Below are positions 31,469-40,526 of a DNA stretch of 64,000 nucleotides, in pieces. The position numbers and the translations under genes were made by a program. The stretch is from Streptomyces alboniger (GTDB taxonomy: Bacteria > Actinomycetota > Actinomycetes > Streptomycetales > Streptomycetaceae), in assembly GCF_008704395.1 (NCBI RefSeq), contig NZ_CP023695.1:5022001-5086000 (forward strand). The letters are read 5' to 3'. Within the stretch, counting starts at the first letter, position 1; each line of letters begins with the position of its first letter. Below the pieces are notes generated by a model, which was not told the origin of the DNA, did no database searches, and saw nothing but the letters and a program-made list of their open reading frames with translations.

Positions 31469-32472
31469 GACTCCTCGCCGGGCAGGCCCTTGATGGCCCG
31501 GTCGATCCGCTCGTCCCAGGTGACGACCCGGGCCTGGTTGCCGTTCTCCACGACGCCGTAGCCGTGCGTGATGACACCCGTGGCCATCTTGACCAGGTGC
31601 CCCTCGCGCACCACGTAGCAGTCCATGCGCGAGGTGTAGAGCAGGTTCTTGAAGACGCTCTCGACCGTGTAGACGGTGTAGAGGTCCTCTTCGAGCAGGG
31701 CCTCGCCGAGGATCTCGATGCGGGAGTGGGTGACCGCCGGGATCCAGTTGCGCTCGGCCAGCTGCGCGCCGATGGAGATGCCGCGGGCGTCGACGAAGCG
31801 GTGCTTGGCCTCCTCCATCTGCCGCAGGTACGACGACATGTGCATGCGGCTGAAGAAGTGCACGTACGGATACGGGACGCGGAACTTCCAGCCGTGGCCG
31901 TTGCGCCCGGCGAGCAGCTGGTCGAGCACGGGGTCCTGGTCGGTCGAGCCGCCGGACGGCAGGTCCTCACCCGTGGCCGGGACGGCGTCGCCGGGCTCCG
32001 GGGTGCCGAGGGTGGCCACGGTGAAGCGGTCGAGCGCGGCGGGGGCCGGCACCCGGCCCGGCAGCCGCCGGTCGTCCTCGTCCCGGCGCAGCACGGCCGC
32101 CGCCGAGGCGGTGACGATCTTCTTCGGCTCGCCGTCGCGCAGGACGGTGATCGCCACCTTGAACCGGAACGCGGTGTCGTCGTCGCCCGTCACCGGCCGC
32201 ACTTCCAGCGAGGCCTCGTCGTCGACGAACACCCCGCCGCGCAGGCGGGCTTCGAGGTCGACGAGGTCGAAGCCGAGGCCGTACTCCTCGTACAGCTCGC
32301 CGACCGGCAGGCCCTGCCGCCGGAAGTGCTCGATGACCGCCTTCTCGACGAGGTAGTTGACGTGCTTGAAGCCGATGTACGTGCCGATGTTCGCGCCCTC
32401 GTAGCCGGGCGTGAGGGTGACCGTGGTGGTCTCCGTGAGCACGTTCTTGACCGCGGTGTCGATGTCAGCCAT
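31465..32472 (-). CDS. Double-hotdog thioesterase/dehydratase-like protein
   Basis: A 335-residue protein with two hotdog-like halves: TPGYEGANIGTYIGFKHVNY (residues 20-39) and YPYVHFFSRMHMSSYLRQMEEAKH (about 200-223). An acidic linker with RDEDDRRLPG separates them. Acyl-thioester hydrolysis, dehydration or isomerisation are all possible; the sequence does not decide. ATG 32472 is chosen because it overlaps the hydrolase stop codon (TGATG), as elsewhere in this operon; a longer frame runs far into that gene. Confidence 0.6.
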   Translation of the reverse strand: MADIDTAVKNVLTETTTVTLTPGYEGANIGTYIGFKHVNYLVEKAVIEHFRRQGLPVGELYEEYGLGFDLVDLEARLRGGVFVDDEASLEVRPVTGDDDTAFRFKVAITVLRDGEPKKIVTASAAAVLRRDEDDRRLPGRVPAPAALDRFTVATLGTPEPGDAVPATGEDLPSGGSTDQDPVLDQLLAGRNGHGWKFRVPYPYVHFFSRMHMSSYLRQMEEAKHRFVDARGISIGAQLAERNWIPAVTHSRIEILGEALLEEDLYTVYTVESVFKNLLYTSRMDCYVVREGHLVKMATGVITHGYGVVENGNQARVVTWDERIDRAIKGLPGEES

Positions 32473-33353
32473 CAGATTCGCTCCATTAGCGTTGAACGGG
32501 GCCGTTCCCCGGCCGCTTCGGGGGTGGCGCGGATGCGTCGCAGGAAACCGCCGAGCGCGTCGGCGAACTGCGCGGGCCGCTCGGCCATCGGGAAGTGCCC
32601 GGTCTCCTCGATCGTGTGCAGGGCCGCCGAGGGCATCCGGGCGACCAGGTCCTGTGCCTCCCCGGTCACCGCGATGCGGTCCTCGGCACCGGACACGACC
32701 AGCACGGGCGTGCGCACCTCGGTGGGGCGCAGCCACGGCGTGCGGAGGTACAGCTCGAAGAACCGCGACCAGCCGTAGGGGCCGATCGTCTCGCACAGCC
32801 GCTCCGCCAGGGCGCGGTGCAGCTCCGGCTTCGACCGCGGTCCGGCCGCCACCCGGATGCCCTCCTCCATGGTGCGGACGAACTGCTCAGGCAGCCCCGC
32901 CATGGTGTTCCAGTCGAAGTCCTCGGGCCGGGGCCGGAAGAAGGGGGACAGCAGGAGCATCCCCTTCAGCTGGTGCCCGGCGCGTCCGGTGCGCGCGGAC
33001 GCGCCACAGGCCAGGTCGAGCAGCAGCATGGCGGAGAAGGAGTGCGCCACCACGACGTCGGCCGGGCCCACGGTGTCCGCGAGTTCGTCGAGGGCCTCGG
33101 CGAGCCACGAGGCGGAGTCGAGGCGGTGCGCCCAGTCGGACGGTCCGGTGCCGCGCCAGGGCAGTTCGGCCGTGTGGATCTCGGCGCGGCGCAGCTCCGC
33201 GTGCCGGGGGGCCAGCGCGAGCAGCCGCTCCCACACGGTGGCGCTGTCCGCCATGCCGTGCAGCAGCAGTACGCGGGGCCCTTCGCCGTCGCTGATCGTG
33301 CGCTGACGGAGCAGCACGGGCCGTATGCCGTCGGCCGGGGACGCCACGTTCAC
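32472..33353 (-). CDS. Alpha/beta hydrolase
   Basis: A 293-residue hydrolase. VLLLHGMADSATVW (oxyanion loop, about 28-41), nucleophile elbow AHSFSAMLL (Ser near 116), TPVLVVSGAEDRI (acid, about 238) and ETGHFPMAERP (His, about 265) give the full triad. It may release or edit acyl chains from ACP. The GTG start overlaps the previous stop (GTGA). Confidence 0.82.
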   Translation of the reverse strand: MNVASPADGIRPVLLRQRTISDGEGPRVLLLHGMADSATVWERLLALAPRHAELRRAEIHTAELPWRGTGPSDWAHRLDSASWLAEALDELADTVGPADVVVAHSFSAMLLLDLACGASARTGRAGHQLKGMLLLSPFFRPRPEDFDWNTMAGLPEQFVRTMEEGIRVAAGPRSKPELHRALAERLCETIGPYGWSRFFELYLRTPWLRPTEVRTPVLVVSGAEDRIAVTGEAQDLVARMPSAALHTIEETGHFPMAERPAQFADALGGFLRRIRATPEAAGERPRSTLMERI

Positions 33354-34351
33354 GCGCGGGCCACCCCGCTCCCGGTCACCGCGCCGCCCGGCGCGGTGAG
33401 GACGAGCCCGGCGACCGCGTCGTCGGAGTCCGTACCGGCGACCGCGTACACCGGGCCGCCGCCGCCCGCGGCGAAGTGCCCTACCGCGGCGGCGCACTGG
33501 AGGACCCCCAGCGCGCCCGACGCCGGGCCCCAGCGGTCCTCCAGATCGTGCCGGGGCACGCCCGGCAGGGCGTCCACCGGCGCCTGCCGCGGCGCGAGCC
33601 AGGCATGGGGGGCGCCGCCGAGCGCGAAGAGGCAGTCGGCGAGCGAGCCGGTGCGGACGTAGCCGTGGAGACCGGCGAGCACCGGGGCGCCGCGCCCGGC
33701 CGCGGCCGCCGGGGACTCGAGGACCAGCGCCGCGGCGCCGTCGAGCGGGTGCGCGTGCCCGGTGAGGCGGCGTACGACGTCGTTGGCGGGCTCGGCGCCG
33801 ACCACCAGGACGTGCCGGGCGCGGCCGGCCGCCAGCAGCACCGTGGCCCAGTGCACCGCGTCGAGGCCGGAGGTCGGGCCGTTGCACAGCATGAGGTTCG
33901 GGCCGCGCAGCCCGAACCTGATCGCGATCTCGGAGGCGGTGACGTTGCTCGAAAGACGCGGGGCGTAGACGGGGCTGAGGAGCCGGGTGCCGCCGTCGGC
34001 CGCGATGGCCGTGGCGACCTCGCACACCGAGTCCAGGTTGCCGAAGTTCGAGCTGACGACGACCGCGACCGACTCGCCGGGCACCAGCAGCTCGGCGGCC
34101 ACGGCCGGGGCGCCACCGCCGGGGGGCGTGGTCAGCCGCGCGTCGCCGGTCATCAGACCGGCGGCGTTCAGCGCGTCCCGCGCGGCGCAGAGCGCGAGCC
34201 GGGTCGCCTGATCCAGATAGCGCAGGCCCTTCTTGCCGATCAGGGCCGCGGGGTCGAACGGATCGGCGCCCTCGGCGGTGTGCGTGGTGAGCTGTGTGGC
34301 GGTCCGCGCGCCCGGCACGGCCAGGCCCACGCCCGTGGCGACCGCGCTCAT
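33350..34351 (-). CDS. Ketosynthase-like protein without active-site Cys (CLF-like 2)
   Basis: A 333-residue, shortened KS-fold protein. The active-site region reads LMLCNGPTSGLDAVHWA; the position of the catalytic Cys is occupied by Pro in my alignment, and the HGTGT and GHT loops are absent. It is probably the partner of the KS at 34348-35490, to which it is coupled by an ATGA overlap. It is the most diverged of the three CLF-like proteins. Confidence 0.75.
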   Translation of the reverse strand: MSAVATGVGLAVPGARTATQLTTHTAEGADPFDPAALIGKKGLRYLDQATRLALCAARDALNAAGLMTGDARLTTPPGGGAPAVAAELLVPGESVAVVVSSNFGNLDSVCEVATAIAADGGTRLLSPVYAPRLSSNVTASEIAIRFGLRGPNLMLCNGPTSGLDAVHWATVLLAAGRARHVLVVGAEPANDVVRRLTGHAHPLDGAAALVLESPAAAAGRGAPVLAGLHGYVRTGSLADCLFALGGAPHAWLAPRQAPVDALPGVPRHDLEDRWGPASGALGVLQCAAAVGHFAAGGGGPVYAVAGTDSDDAVAGLVLTAPGGAVTGSGVARA

Positions 34352-35490
34352 CGCCGGCCGGCCACGAGTGCGACCGCGTTGATCCCGCCGAAGCCGAAGG
34401 CGTTGACCTGCGCAAGGGCCAGGTCCGCCGGTGCGGCCGCGTCCCGCACGATCCGGAACTCCTCGACGTCCTCGATCGGTTCGTCCAGACCGAGCGTCGG
34501 CGGGACGAGACCGCCTTCCATGGCCCGCAGCGCGACGATCAGGCTGTGCAGTCCGGAGGCTCCGGACGTGTGGCCGGTCATCGACTTCATTGCCGTCATC
34601 AGTGCCTTCTGGGGGGCGGGGCCGAACACCGCCCGGATGGCCCGGGCTTCGGCGGCGTCGTTGGCGTGGGTTCCGGTGCCGTGCAGCATCACCAGGTCGA
34701 TGTCCTCGGGGGTGACACCGGCCCTGCGGTGCGCGTCGCGGATCGCGGTGGCGATGCTGCCGGGCTCCGGGGCGGTGGTGTGGTGGGCGTCGCAGTTGAC
34801 GGCTACGCCGCGCACCCGGCCGGGGGCCGGACGGGCCGGGTCCTCGGTGCGGCGCAGCACCACGGCCGAGGCGCCCTCGCCGAGGATCGTGCCCCTCCGG
34901 TTGCGGTCGAAGGGGCGTACGGCGTCCGGTGCCACCGACTGGAGCCGGTCGGCGATCCCCACCATGCTCTCGGTGACGGCGTCGACACCGGCCACGACCA
35001 CGGTCTCGGCGCCCGCCGCCAGCAGGTCGGTGCCCAGCGACAGCGCGTAGAGCGACGCCGAGCAGGCGTTGGAGACGGTGTGGGTCATGGTCGCGCCGAA
35101 GCGCTCCCGCAGCGCGGTGCCGAAGTGCAGCTCCCCGGCCGTGTACGGGACTTCGCCGCGGGCCCACAGCTCGACCGAGCGCAGCTCCCGCAGGCCGGTG
35201 CCGACCAGTACCGGGATGTCGCCGAGCCGCTCGTCGACACCGGCCTCGGCGAGCGCCTGCGCGATCGCTTCGAGGAGGAAGGCGGTGGCCCGCCCCGGTA
35301 CGTCCCCGGCGGCGCCGCGGTCGTCGATCTCGTACAGCCGGTCGCCCGTGTAGTACGACCGCTCGAAGCCCCGCATCGGATGCAGGCCGGACGTGCCCGC
35401 GCACAGGGAATCGAAGATCTCGGCCGGGGTCCGGCCGATGGAGGCCACCGCGCCGGTTCCGGCGATCGGCCAGCCTGCGTGCTCGCTCAA
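34348..35490 (-). CDS. Ketosynthase (KS 2)
   Basis: A 380-residue KSII-type condensing enzyme with a complete triad: Cys in VSNACSASLYAL (about 154), His in HGTGTHAND (about 290) and His in GHTSGASGL (about 327). It elongates acyl-ACP with malonyl-ACP. The TTG start overlaps the stop of KS 1 (TTGA); the longer frame has no usable start. It differs clearly from KS 1 and KS 3, so it may handle other chain lengths, perhaps initiation. Confidence 0.85.
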   Translation of the reverse strand: MSEHAGWPIAGTGAVASIGRTPAEIFDSLCAGTSGLHPMRGFERSYYTGDRLYEIDDRGAAGDVPGRATAFLLEAIAQALAEAGVDERLGDIPVLVGTGLRELRSVELWARGEVPYTAGELHFGTALRERFGATMTHTVSNACSASLYALSLGTDLLAAGAETVVVAGVDAVTESMVGIADRLQSVAPDAVRPFDRNRRGTILGEGASAVVLRRTEDPARPAPGRVRGVAVNCDAHHTTAPEPGSIATAIRDAHRRAGVTPEDIDLVMLHGTGTHANDAAEARAIRAVFGPAPQKALMTAMKSMTGHTSGASGLHSLIVALRAMEGGLVPPTLGLDEPIEDVEEFRIVRDAAAPADLALAQVNAFGFGGINAVALVAGRR

Positions 35491-36713
35491 CGGGACTCCT
35501 CGTACCGGCCCAGGACCGCGACCGCGTTGTTGCCCCCGAAGCCGAGACCGTTGTTCTGCACGATCCGCAGGTCCGCCTCGACGGCGTGGTTGGGCACGCA
35601 GTCGATCCGGCACTCCGGGTCGGTGCGGTTGTGGTTGATGGTCGGCGGGATGAAGCGGTGGGTGATCGCCAGCGCGCAGGCGATCGCGGCCAGCGCGCTC
35701 GCCGCGCCCATGGTGTGCCCGAGCATCGACTTGACCGACACCGTGCGCGGCGGCTCGTCGCCGTAGATCTCCCGGATCGCCTGGGACTCCGTGATGTCGT
35801 TGGCCTTCGTGCCGGTGCCGTGGGCCGAGATGAGGTCGACCTCGTGCGGCTGCACGCCCGCGTTCTCCAGCGCGAGCGACATCACCCGGGCCACGCTGGA
35901 GAGGTCCGGCGCGACCTGGTGGTAGGCGTCGCAGTTGAGGCCGTAGCCGAGCACCTCGGCGTAGATGCGGGCCCCGCGGGCGAGCGCCGACTCCAGGTCC
36001 TCCAGGACCAGTACGCCGGCGCCCTCACCGGTGAGGATGCCCTTGCGGTCGGCGTCGAAGGGGCGGCAGAGGTCGGGGGCGATGGTGCCGAGCCGGTAGA
36101 AACCGGCGAAGGTCTTGCGGCACATGGCGTCCGCGCCGCCGCACAGGGCGAAGTCGACGTCCCCGGAGCGGACCGCGTCGTAGCCGTAGCCGATGGCGTA
36201 GTTGCCGGCGGCGCAGGCGGTCGGGATGGTCACCGCCTCCACGTCCGTGAGGCCCAGCTCCAGGGCCACGGCCGAGGACAGCCGGGCGGCCCGCAGGCGG
36301 CTCGCGACCTGCCGGTCCATGGCCGCGTGGCCGTGGGCCAGCTGGGTCTCCACCAGCTCGTCCAAGTCGCGCGACTCGCCGTCGGTGGTGCCGATGGAGA
36401 TCATGCCGGGCCGCTCGCGCAGCGTCCCGAGGTCGAGACCGGCGTCCGCGACCGCCATCCGCGCCGCCGACACGGAGAACCGGGTCGCGGGGCCCAGCGA
36501 GTCGACGGGAAGGTTCTGGATCCAGGCCTCCGCGTCGAACTCGCCGAGCCCGCAGCCGGTGGAGTGCTCGAAGCCGGCGGTGTCGAACACCGTGATCGGC
36601 CCGGCACCGCTGCGCCCGGACCGCAGGCCGGCGGTGAACTCCTCGACCCCGGTCCCGATGCTCGACAGCACTCCGAGGCCGGTCAGGACCACCCGCCTGT
36701 CACGTGACGCCAT
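35487..36713 (-). CDS. Ketosynthase (KS 1)
   Basis: A 408-residue KS with Cys in IPTACAAGNYAIGYG (about 177), HGTGTKAND (about 311) and GHTMGAASAL (about 348), plus the glycine-rich end GFGGNNAVAVLG. It resembles KS 3 at 41600-42841 along its whole length, so the two are paralogues. The ATG has GAGGAGC upstream. It follows the ACP gene in the operon. Confidence 0.92.
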   Translation of the reverse strand: MASRDRRVVLTGLGVLSSIGTGVEEFTAGLRSGRSGAGPITVFDTAGFEHSTGCGLGEFDAEAWIQNLPVDSLGPATRFSVSAARMAVADAGLDLGTLRERPGMISIGTTDGESRDLDELVETQLAHGHAAMDRQVASRLRAARLSSAVALELGLTDVEAVTIPTACAAGNYAIGYGYDAVRSGDVDFALCGGADAMCRKTFAGFYRLGTIAPDLCRPFDADRKGILTGEGAGVLVLEDLESALARGARIYAEVLGYGLNCDAYHQVAPDLSSVARVMSLALENAGVQPHEVDLISAHGTGTKANDITESQAIREIYGDEPPRTVSVKSMLGHTMGAASALAAIACALAITHRFIPPTINHNRTDPECRIDCVPNHAVEADLRIVQNNGLGFGGNNAVAVLGRYEESR

Positions 36714-36740
36714 CAGCTCCTCATTCCCTGTGCGGAGGGG

Positions 36741-37025
36741 TTACTTCTTCGCCCAGCCCGCGGTTTCGGAGACCACGTCGTAGACGCCCTGGAGGTTCGT
36801 CATCCGGCCCAGCTCGGCCTGGTCGATGACCACCCCGAACTCACGCTCCAGCGCACCCAGGATCTCGATGGCGCGCAGCGAGTCGGCGCCGTACTCCTCG
36901 TTGAACAGGCCCTCGGTCGTGACCTCTTCCTCTTCGAGCTCAAGGATTTCGCAGACGATTTCCTTAATCTTCGCGAAATTGGCGTCGGTGGTCGTTGCCA
37001 CAGTCGTGACCTCTTTCTCCGGCAT
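36741..37025 (-). CDS. Acyl carrier protein (first gene of PKS operon)
   Basis: A 94-residue ACP with the attachment site in EEYGADSLRAIEIL (Ser near residue 49) and a strongly acidic helix EILELEEEEV. It probably tethers the growing polyene. The ATG follows GGAGAAA. It opens the minus-strand operon that runs to 26457, with a shared operator 81 bp upstream. Confidence 0.92.
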   Translation of the reverse strand: MPEKEVTTVATTTDANFAKIKEIVCEILELEEEEVTTEGLFNEEYGADSLRAIEILGALEREFGVVIDQAELGRMTNLQGVYDVVSETAGWAKK

Positions 37026-37105
37026 GTGGATTTCTCCGCATGCGAGTTGAGCATCGGTTCAGTAGTTCAGATCTCATGCGGGCGGGCGCTGTCCCGCAAG
37101 GTCAT

Positions 37106-37131
37106 GGACGGCACGGGACGGAACGAGACAG
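37106..37131 (-). promoter_or_regulatory. Shared operator-like motif in the divergent ACP / hydroxylase region (copy 2)
   Basis: Read on the minus strand it has the same three 10-bp-spaced repeats as at 12763 and 42929: GTCTCGTT, CCGTCCCG, CCGTCC. It ends 81 bp before the ACP start codon and lies 64 bp from the hydroxylase start on the other side, so one site could serve both. Confidence 0.6.
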
Positions 37132-37194
37132 CCGCTCCTCGTATCCCGCCCGCGGGGCCGTGGGTTAGCGTGCGTAATCGGTAATGAGGGGGAG

Positions 37195-37992
37195 TTGCGC
37201 CGCAACTTCGAGGGGATGGGTGAAAAAGACGCGATGACTGATGAATATGAGCGCCAGAAGGCCACGCGTCAGCAAAAGGCAAGGGAATGGCAGCCCGGTG
37301 AACCGCTGCCGGTCATTGCCTATACGGAGGAGGAGGACGCCCTCTGGGAGACGGTCACCGCCAAACTGGGTTCCCTGCACGCGGAAGTGGCGTGCGCGAA
37401 CTACCGGCGGGCCGCCGAGGCCGTCGTCCTCCACCGGCACCGGGTCCCGCAACTGGCCGAGGTCTCACCGGTGCTGACCGGCCTGACCGGCTTCCACCTG
37501 CGGCCCGCCGAAGGCACCGTCCCCGCCAAGGATTTCCTCGGCGCGTTCGCGGACGGCGGGTTCCACGCCACGCAGTACCTGCGGCGCCCCGACTCGCCCT
37601 ACCACTCCCCGGAACCGGACGTCCTGCACGAACTGGTCGGCCACGCCGTGATGCTGGGCGACCCCGTCTTCGCGGACCTGTACCGGAGCTTCGGCGAGGC
37701 CGCCCGGCGGGTCTCCACACCGGAGGCCATGCGGGACCTCGTCCACGTCTTCTGGTTCACCATCGAGACCGGTGTCGTGTACGAGGGCGGCCGGCCCCGG
37801 GTGTGCGGCGCGGCCCTGCTGTCCTCGGTCGCGGAGATGGAGTCGCTGGACAAGGTGGAGCTGCGGCCGTTCGACACCGCGGACATCGTGGCGCAGGACT
37901 TCGACGACACGGACTGCATGCCGGTGCTCTTCGCCGCCGAATCGGTCGACCACCTGGTCGCCGAGGTGCAGCGGTTCCTGACCCGGCTGTGA
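37195..37992 (+). CDS. Pterin-dependent aromatic amino acid hydroxylase (phenylalanine hydroxylase family)
   Basis: A 265-residue, non-heme iron monooxygenase. The iron ligands are visible in VLHELVGHAVMLGDP (two His, about 142-156), and the third-ligand region is VFWFTIETGVVYEGG (Glu near 191). The family hydroxylates Phe, Tyr or Trp with tetrahydrobiopterin. Beside an O-methyltransferase and a halogenase it most likely makes a catechol or meta-hydroxy aromatic residue, for example DOPA from Tyr; this is inferred. The TTG start has GAGGGGGAG just upstream; ATG codons at 37216 and 37234 are alternatives. Confidence 0.9.
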   Translation: MRRNFEGMGEKDAMTDEYERQKATRQQKAREWQPGEPLPVIAYTEEEDALWETVTAKLGSLHAEVACANYRRAAEAVVLHRHRVPQLAEVSPVLTGLTGFHLRPAEGTVPAKDFLGAFADGGFHATQYLRRPDSPYHSPEPDVLHELVGHAVMLGDPVFADLYRSFGEAARRVSTPEAMRDLVHVFWFTIETGVVYEGGRPRVCGAALLSSVAEMESLDKVELRPFDTADIVAQDFDDTDCMPVLFAAESVDHLVAEVQRFLTRL

Positions 37993-38051
37993 CTTCCTGA
38001 CCCGGCGGTGACCCATGCCCGGCCGGCCGACATCACACTGAGAGCGAAGAC

Positions 38052-38714
38052 ATGAGAATCCAGGTCAGCATCACCGAGGAACTCCAGGACTACATCGCGG
38101 ACGTCTCCCTGTCCGAACCGGCGCCGCTCGCCGAGCTGCGCGAGGAGACCTCGCGGCTCGACGAGCGCAACATGCAGGTCTCGCCCGAGCAGGGCCAGTT
38201 CCTGTCCGTGCTGCTGCGCGCCATCGGCGCCAAGCGGACCCTGGAGGTCGGGGTCTTCACCGGCTACAGCCTGCTGCGCACCGCGCTGACCCTGCCCGCC
38301 GACGGCCGCGTCACGGCCTGCGACATCAGCGACGAGTGGGCGAGGACCGCGCTCGGGCACTGTGAGCGGGCGGGCGTGGCGGACAAGGTGGACCTGCGGA
38401 TCGGCGACGCCCGGCAGAGCCTGGCCGCCCTCGTCGAGGAGGAGGGCGCGGCCGGCGGTTACGACTTCGTGTTCCTGGACGCGGACAAGGAGGGCTACGA
38501 GACGTACTACGAGTACGCCCTGACCCTGCTGCGGCCGGGCGGGCTGCTGGCCGCCGACAACGTGCTGTGGTCCGGGCGGGTCATCGACGAGTCGGTGCAG
38601 GACTCCGAGACCCGGGCGCTGCGCTCCTTCAACACCAAGCTGCGCGGCGACGACCGGGTCGACCTGTGCATGCTGCCGTTCGCCGACGGCCTGACGCTCG
38701 CCGTCAAGCGCTGA
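38052..38714 (+). CDS. Caffeoyl-CoA/catechol-type O-methyltransferase
   Basis: A 220-residue class I SAM methyltransferase of the COMT/CCoAOMT family: SPEQGQFLSVLLRAIGAKRTLEVGVFTGYS (residues about 43-72) gives motif I, and FVFLDADKEGYETYYEYALTLLRPGGLLAADNVLW (about 140-174) holds the divalent-metal ligands. These enzymes methylate one hydroxyl of a catechol, which fits the adjacent hydroxylase. ATG with GAGAGCGAAG upstream; 59 bp after the hydroxylase, same transcript likely. Confidence 0.92.
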   Translation: MRIQVSITEELQDYIADVSLSEPAPLAELREETSRLDERNMQVSPEQGQFLSVLLRAIGAKRTLEVGVFTGYSLLRTALTLPADGRVTACDISDEWARTALGHCERAGVADKVDLRIGDARQSLAALVEEEGAAGGYDFVFLDADKEGYETYYEYALTLLRPGGLLAADNVLWSGRVIDESVQDSETRALRSFNTKLRGDDRVDLCMLPFADGLTLAVKR

Positions 38715-38727
38715 CCGAACACACTGA

Positions 38728-38765
38728 GGGCGTGTCCGCGACGAGGTGACGTCGCGGACACGCCC
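38728..38765. terminator. Bidirectional terminator between convergent genes
   Basis: A 15-bp perfect stem (38728-38742 with 38751-38765) encloses an 8-base loop, placed between the methyltransferase stop and the stop of the convergent flavoprotein gene. Confidence 0.88.
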
Positions 38766-38790
38766 TTCGCGCTTTCGCGCCTTTGCGGAG

Positions 38791-40473
38791 TCAGTCCACC
38801 TTGGCCAGTCCGCGCGCGTCCCGCCGCGCCGCCCCCCGGGAGACGGCGAGGGGATCCCAGTCCGCGGCGCGCGCGGGCAGCCTGTCCCGGTCCCCGAAGA
38901 CCGCGCCCGTGTGCGCCGCGGTCAGCAGCCGCCGCCCGAGGATCCGGGAGGCGCAGGCGATGCCGCTGACCATCACGCCCGTGATGCCGCTGCCGTAGCG
39001 GGTGCTCTGGCCGACGACGTGCAGGCCCCCGACGCCGGTCGCGGTGTCCGGCCTGGCGCCCGTGGCGCCCCAGGTGGCCAGGCCGAACGGGGAGCCGCCG
39101 GTGGAGAGCGTGTAGCGCTCCTGGGTCAGCGGGGTGGCCAGCTCCAGATGCGTGATGTGCTCCCGGAACGGCCCGAGCGCCCGCTCCCCGGCTCGCAGCA
39201 CGGCCTCCGTGAAGCGCTGCTTCTCCGCCAGGTAGGCGGGCTCGCGGCGGTAGCGGCCTCCCTCGGCCGGCCCCCGCTCGACGCCCCAGTGCCGGTAGCC
39301 GGGCGGGCACATCGTCATCAGCTGGAAGTTCGCGTGTCCCGGAGGGGCCAGGTGCCGCGCACCGGGCTCCTTCAGGGAGGCGAACGAGACGAAGAGGAAG
39401 CGCACGTCGTCGGGTTGCTCGCCCGCGTGCAGTCCGCGGTAGAGGTCGCCGATGTCCTCGTGGTCGTACCACCAGAGGTTGGCCTCGGACCGCCGCGCCG
39501 GCGGCCGGTCGAGGGCGACGTAGAGGGTGGCGAAGGGCAGCCCCATCGTCGCCTCCCGGGTCGCGCGGACGATGCGCGGGCTGAAGTGCTCCTCGCCGAC
39601 GAGGTCGAGGACCGTGCGCCGGTAGTCGGCGCCGGAGATCACCAGCGGCGCGGTGAACGAGGTCCCGTCCGTCAGGCGCACACCGGTGGCCGTGCGGTCC
39701 GTGACGTCGATCGAGGCGACCCGGCTGCGGGTGCGCAGCTCGCCGCCGTGCGCCTCCAGGACCTCGACGAGCGTCGCGGCCAGCACCTGCCCGCCGCCTT
39801 CGGGGACGTAGGCGCCGCGGAGGTAGTGGTCGGTCACCGTGGCGTGGGTGGCCACCGTCGCGACGTCCGGGCCCATGCCGTAGTTCGGCGACTGGGCGGC
39901 GAGCACCGTGCGGGCCCGGGTGGAGAGGCCGCAGTGGTCGAACAGTTCGGCCAGCGGCCGCCTGCCCCAGGCCCGTACGTTCTCGGTGCCCGCGGCGATC
40001 TGCGGCAGCGTGGCGTCGGTGAGCAGCGCCCAGCGTTGTTCACCGCCGACGGCCCGGCAGATCCCGGTGAAGGTGCGCAGGCCCTCCGCGTCCTCGGGCA
40101 GCGCCCGCTGGAGCCGCGTCAGGTACGCGTTCCAGTCGGCGGGCACGTCGAGCGTGAGGCCGGGGACGCGGACCTCGTCGAAGCAGTCGCGGTCCAGCTC
40201 GCGGAAACGCACCCGGTCGCCCGCGCCGAGGCCCGACAGGATGGCCGGGATGACGCCGTCGGGCCCGCAGTCGCCCAGGTAGTGCACGCCGACGTCGAAC
40301 TCGTAGGCACGGCGGCGGCGGAAGACGTGGCTGTTGCCGCCCGCCCAGTCGTGCTGTTCGAGCACGAGCACCCGCCGTCCCGCGGCGGCGAGATAGGCGG
40401 CGCAGGTCAGGCTGCCGAGGCCGCCCCCCACGACGATGGCGTCCCACTGCTCTTCGGTGCTGGTGGTGGTCAA
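38791..40473 (-). CDS. Phytoene-desaturase-like FAD oxidoreductase
   Basis: A 560-residue flavoprotein. The FAD-binding Rossmann motif IVVGGGLGSLTCAAYLAAAGRRVLVLE (about 14-40) opens it, and the end GLHVVGQSTRYGSGITGVMVSG is the carotenoid-desaturase/CrtI signature. Homologues in cinnamoyl-lipid clusters (for example those of skyllamycin and WS9326A) are thought to oxidise the cyclised polyene to the benzene ring, which I infer here too. The TTG start has GAGGA upstream. It is the last gene of the minus-strand set beginning at KS 3. Confidence 0.85.
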   Translation of the reverse strand: MTTTSTEEQWDAIVVGGGLGSLTCAAYLAAAGRRVLVLEQHDWAGGNSHVFRRRRAYEFDVGVHYLGDCGPDGVIPAILSGLGAGDRVRFRELDRDCFDEVRVPGLTLDVPADWNAYLTRLQRALPEDAEGLRTFTGICRAVGGEQRWALLTDATLPQIAAGTENVRAWGRRPLAELFDHCGLSTRARTVLAAQSPNYGMGPDVATVATHATVTDHYLRGAYVPEGGGQVLAATLVEVLEAHGGELRTRSRVASIDVTDRTATGVRLTDGTSFTAPLVISGADYRRTVLDLVGEEHFSPRIVRATREATMGLPFATLYVALDRPPARRSEANLWWYDHEDIGDLYRGLHAGEQPDDVRFLFVSFASLKEPGARHLAPPGHANFQLMTMCPPGYRHWGVERGPAEGGRYRREPAYLAEKQRFTEAVLRAGERALGPFREHITHLELATPLTQERYTLSTGGSPFGLATWGATGARPDTATGVGGLHVVGQSTRYGSGITGVMVSGIACASRILGRRLLTAAHTGAVFGDRDRLPARAADWDPLAVSRGAARRDARGLAKVD

Positions 40474-40526
40474 GGAGTCCTCGCCGTGGTGATGGGCCGT
40501 GGTGATGGCCGTGGCCGGTGCCTGGG

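Noticed and set aside
31465..32796. Longer start for the double-hotdog protein
   Set aside because: The N-terminal 108 codons overlap the hydrolase gene in another frame; ATG 32472 fits the operon's overlapping start/stop pattern.
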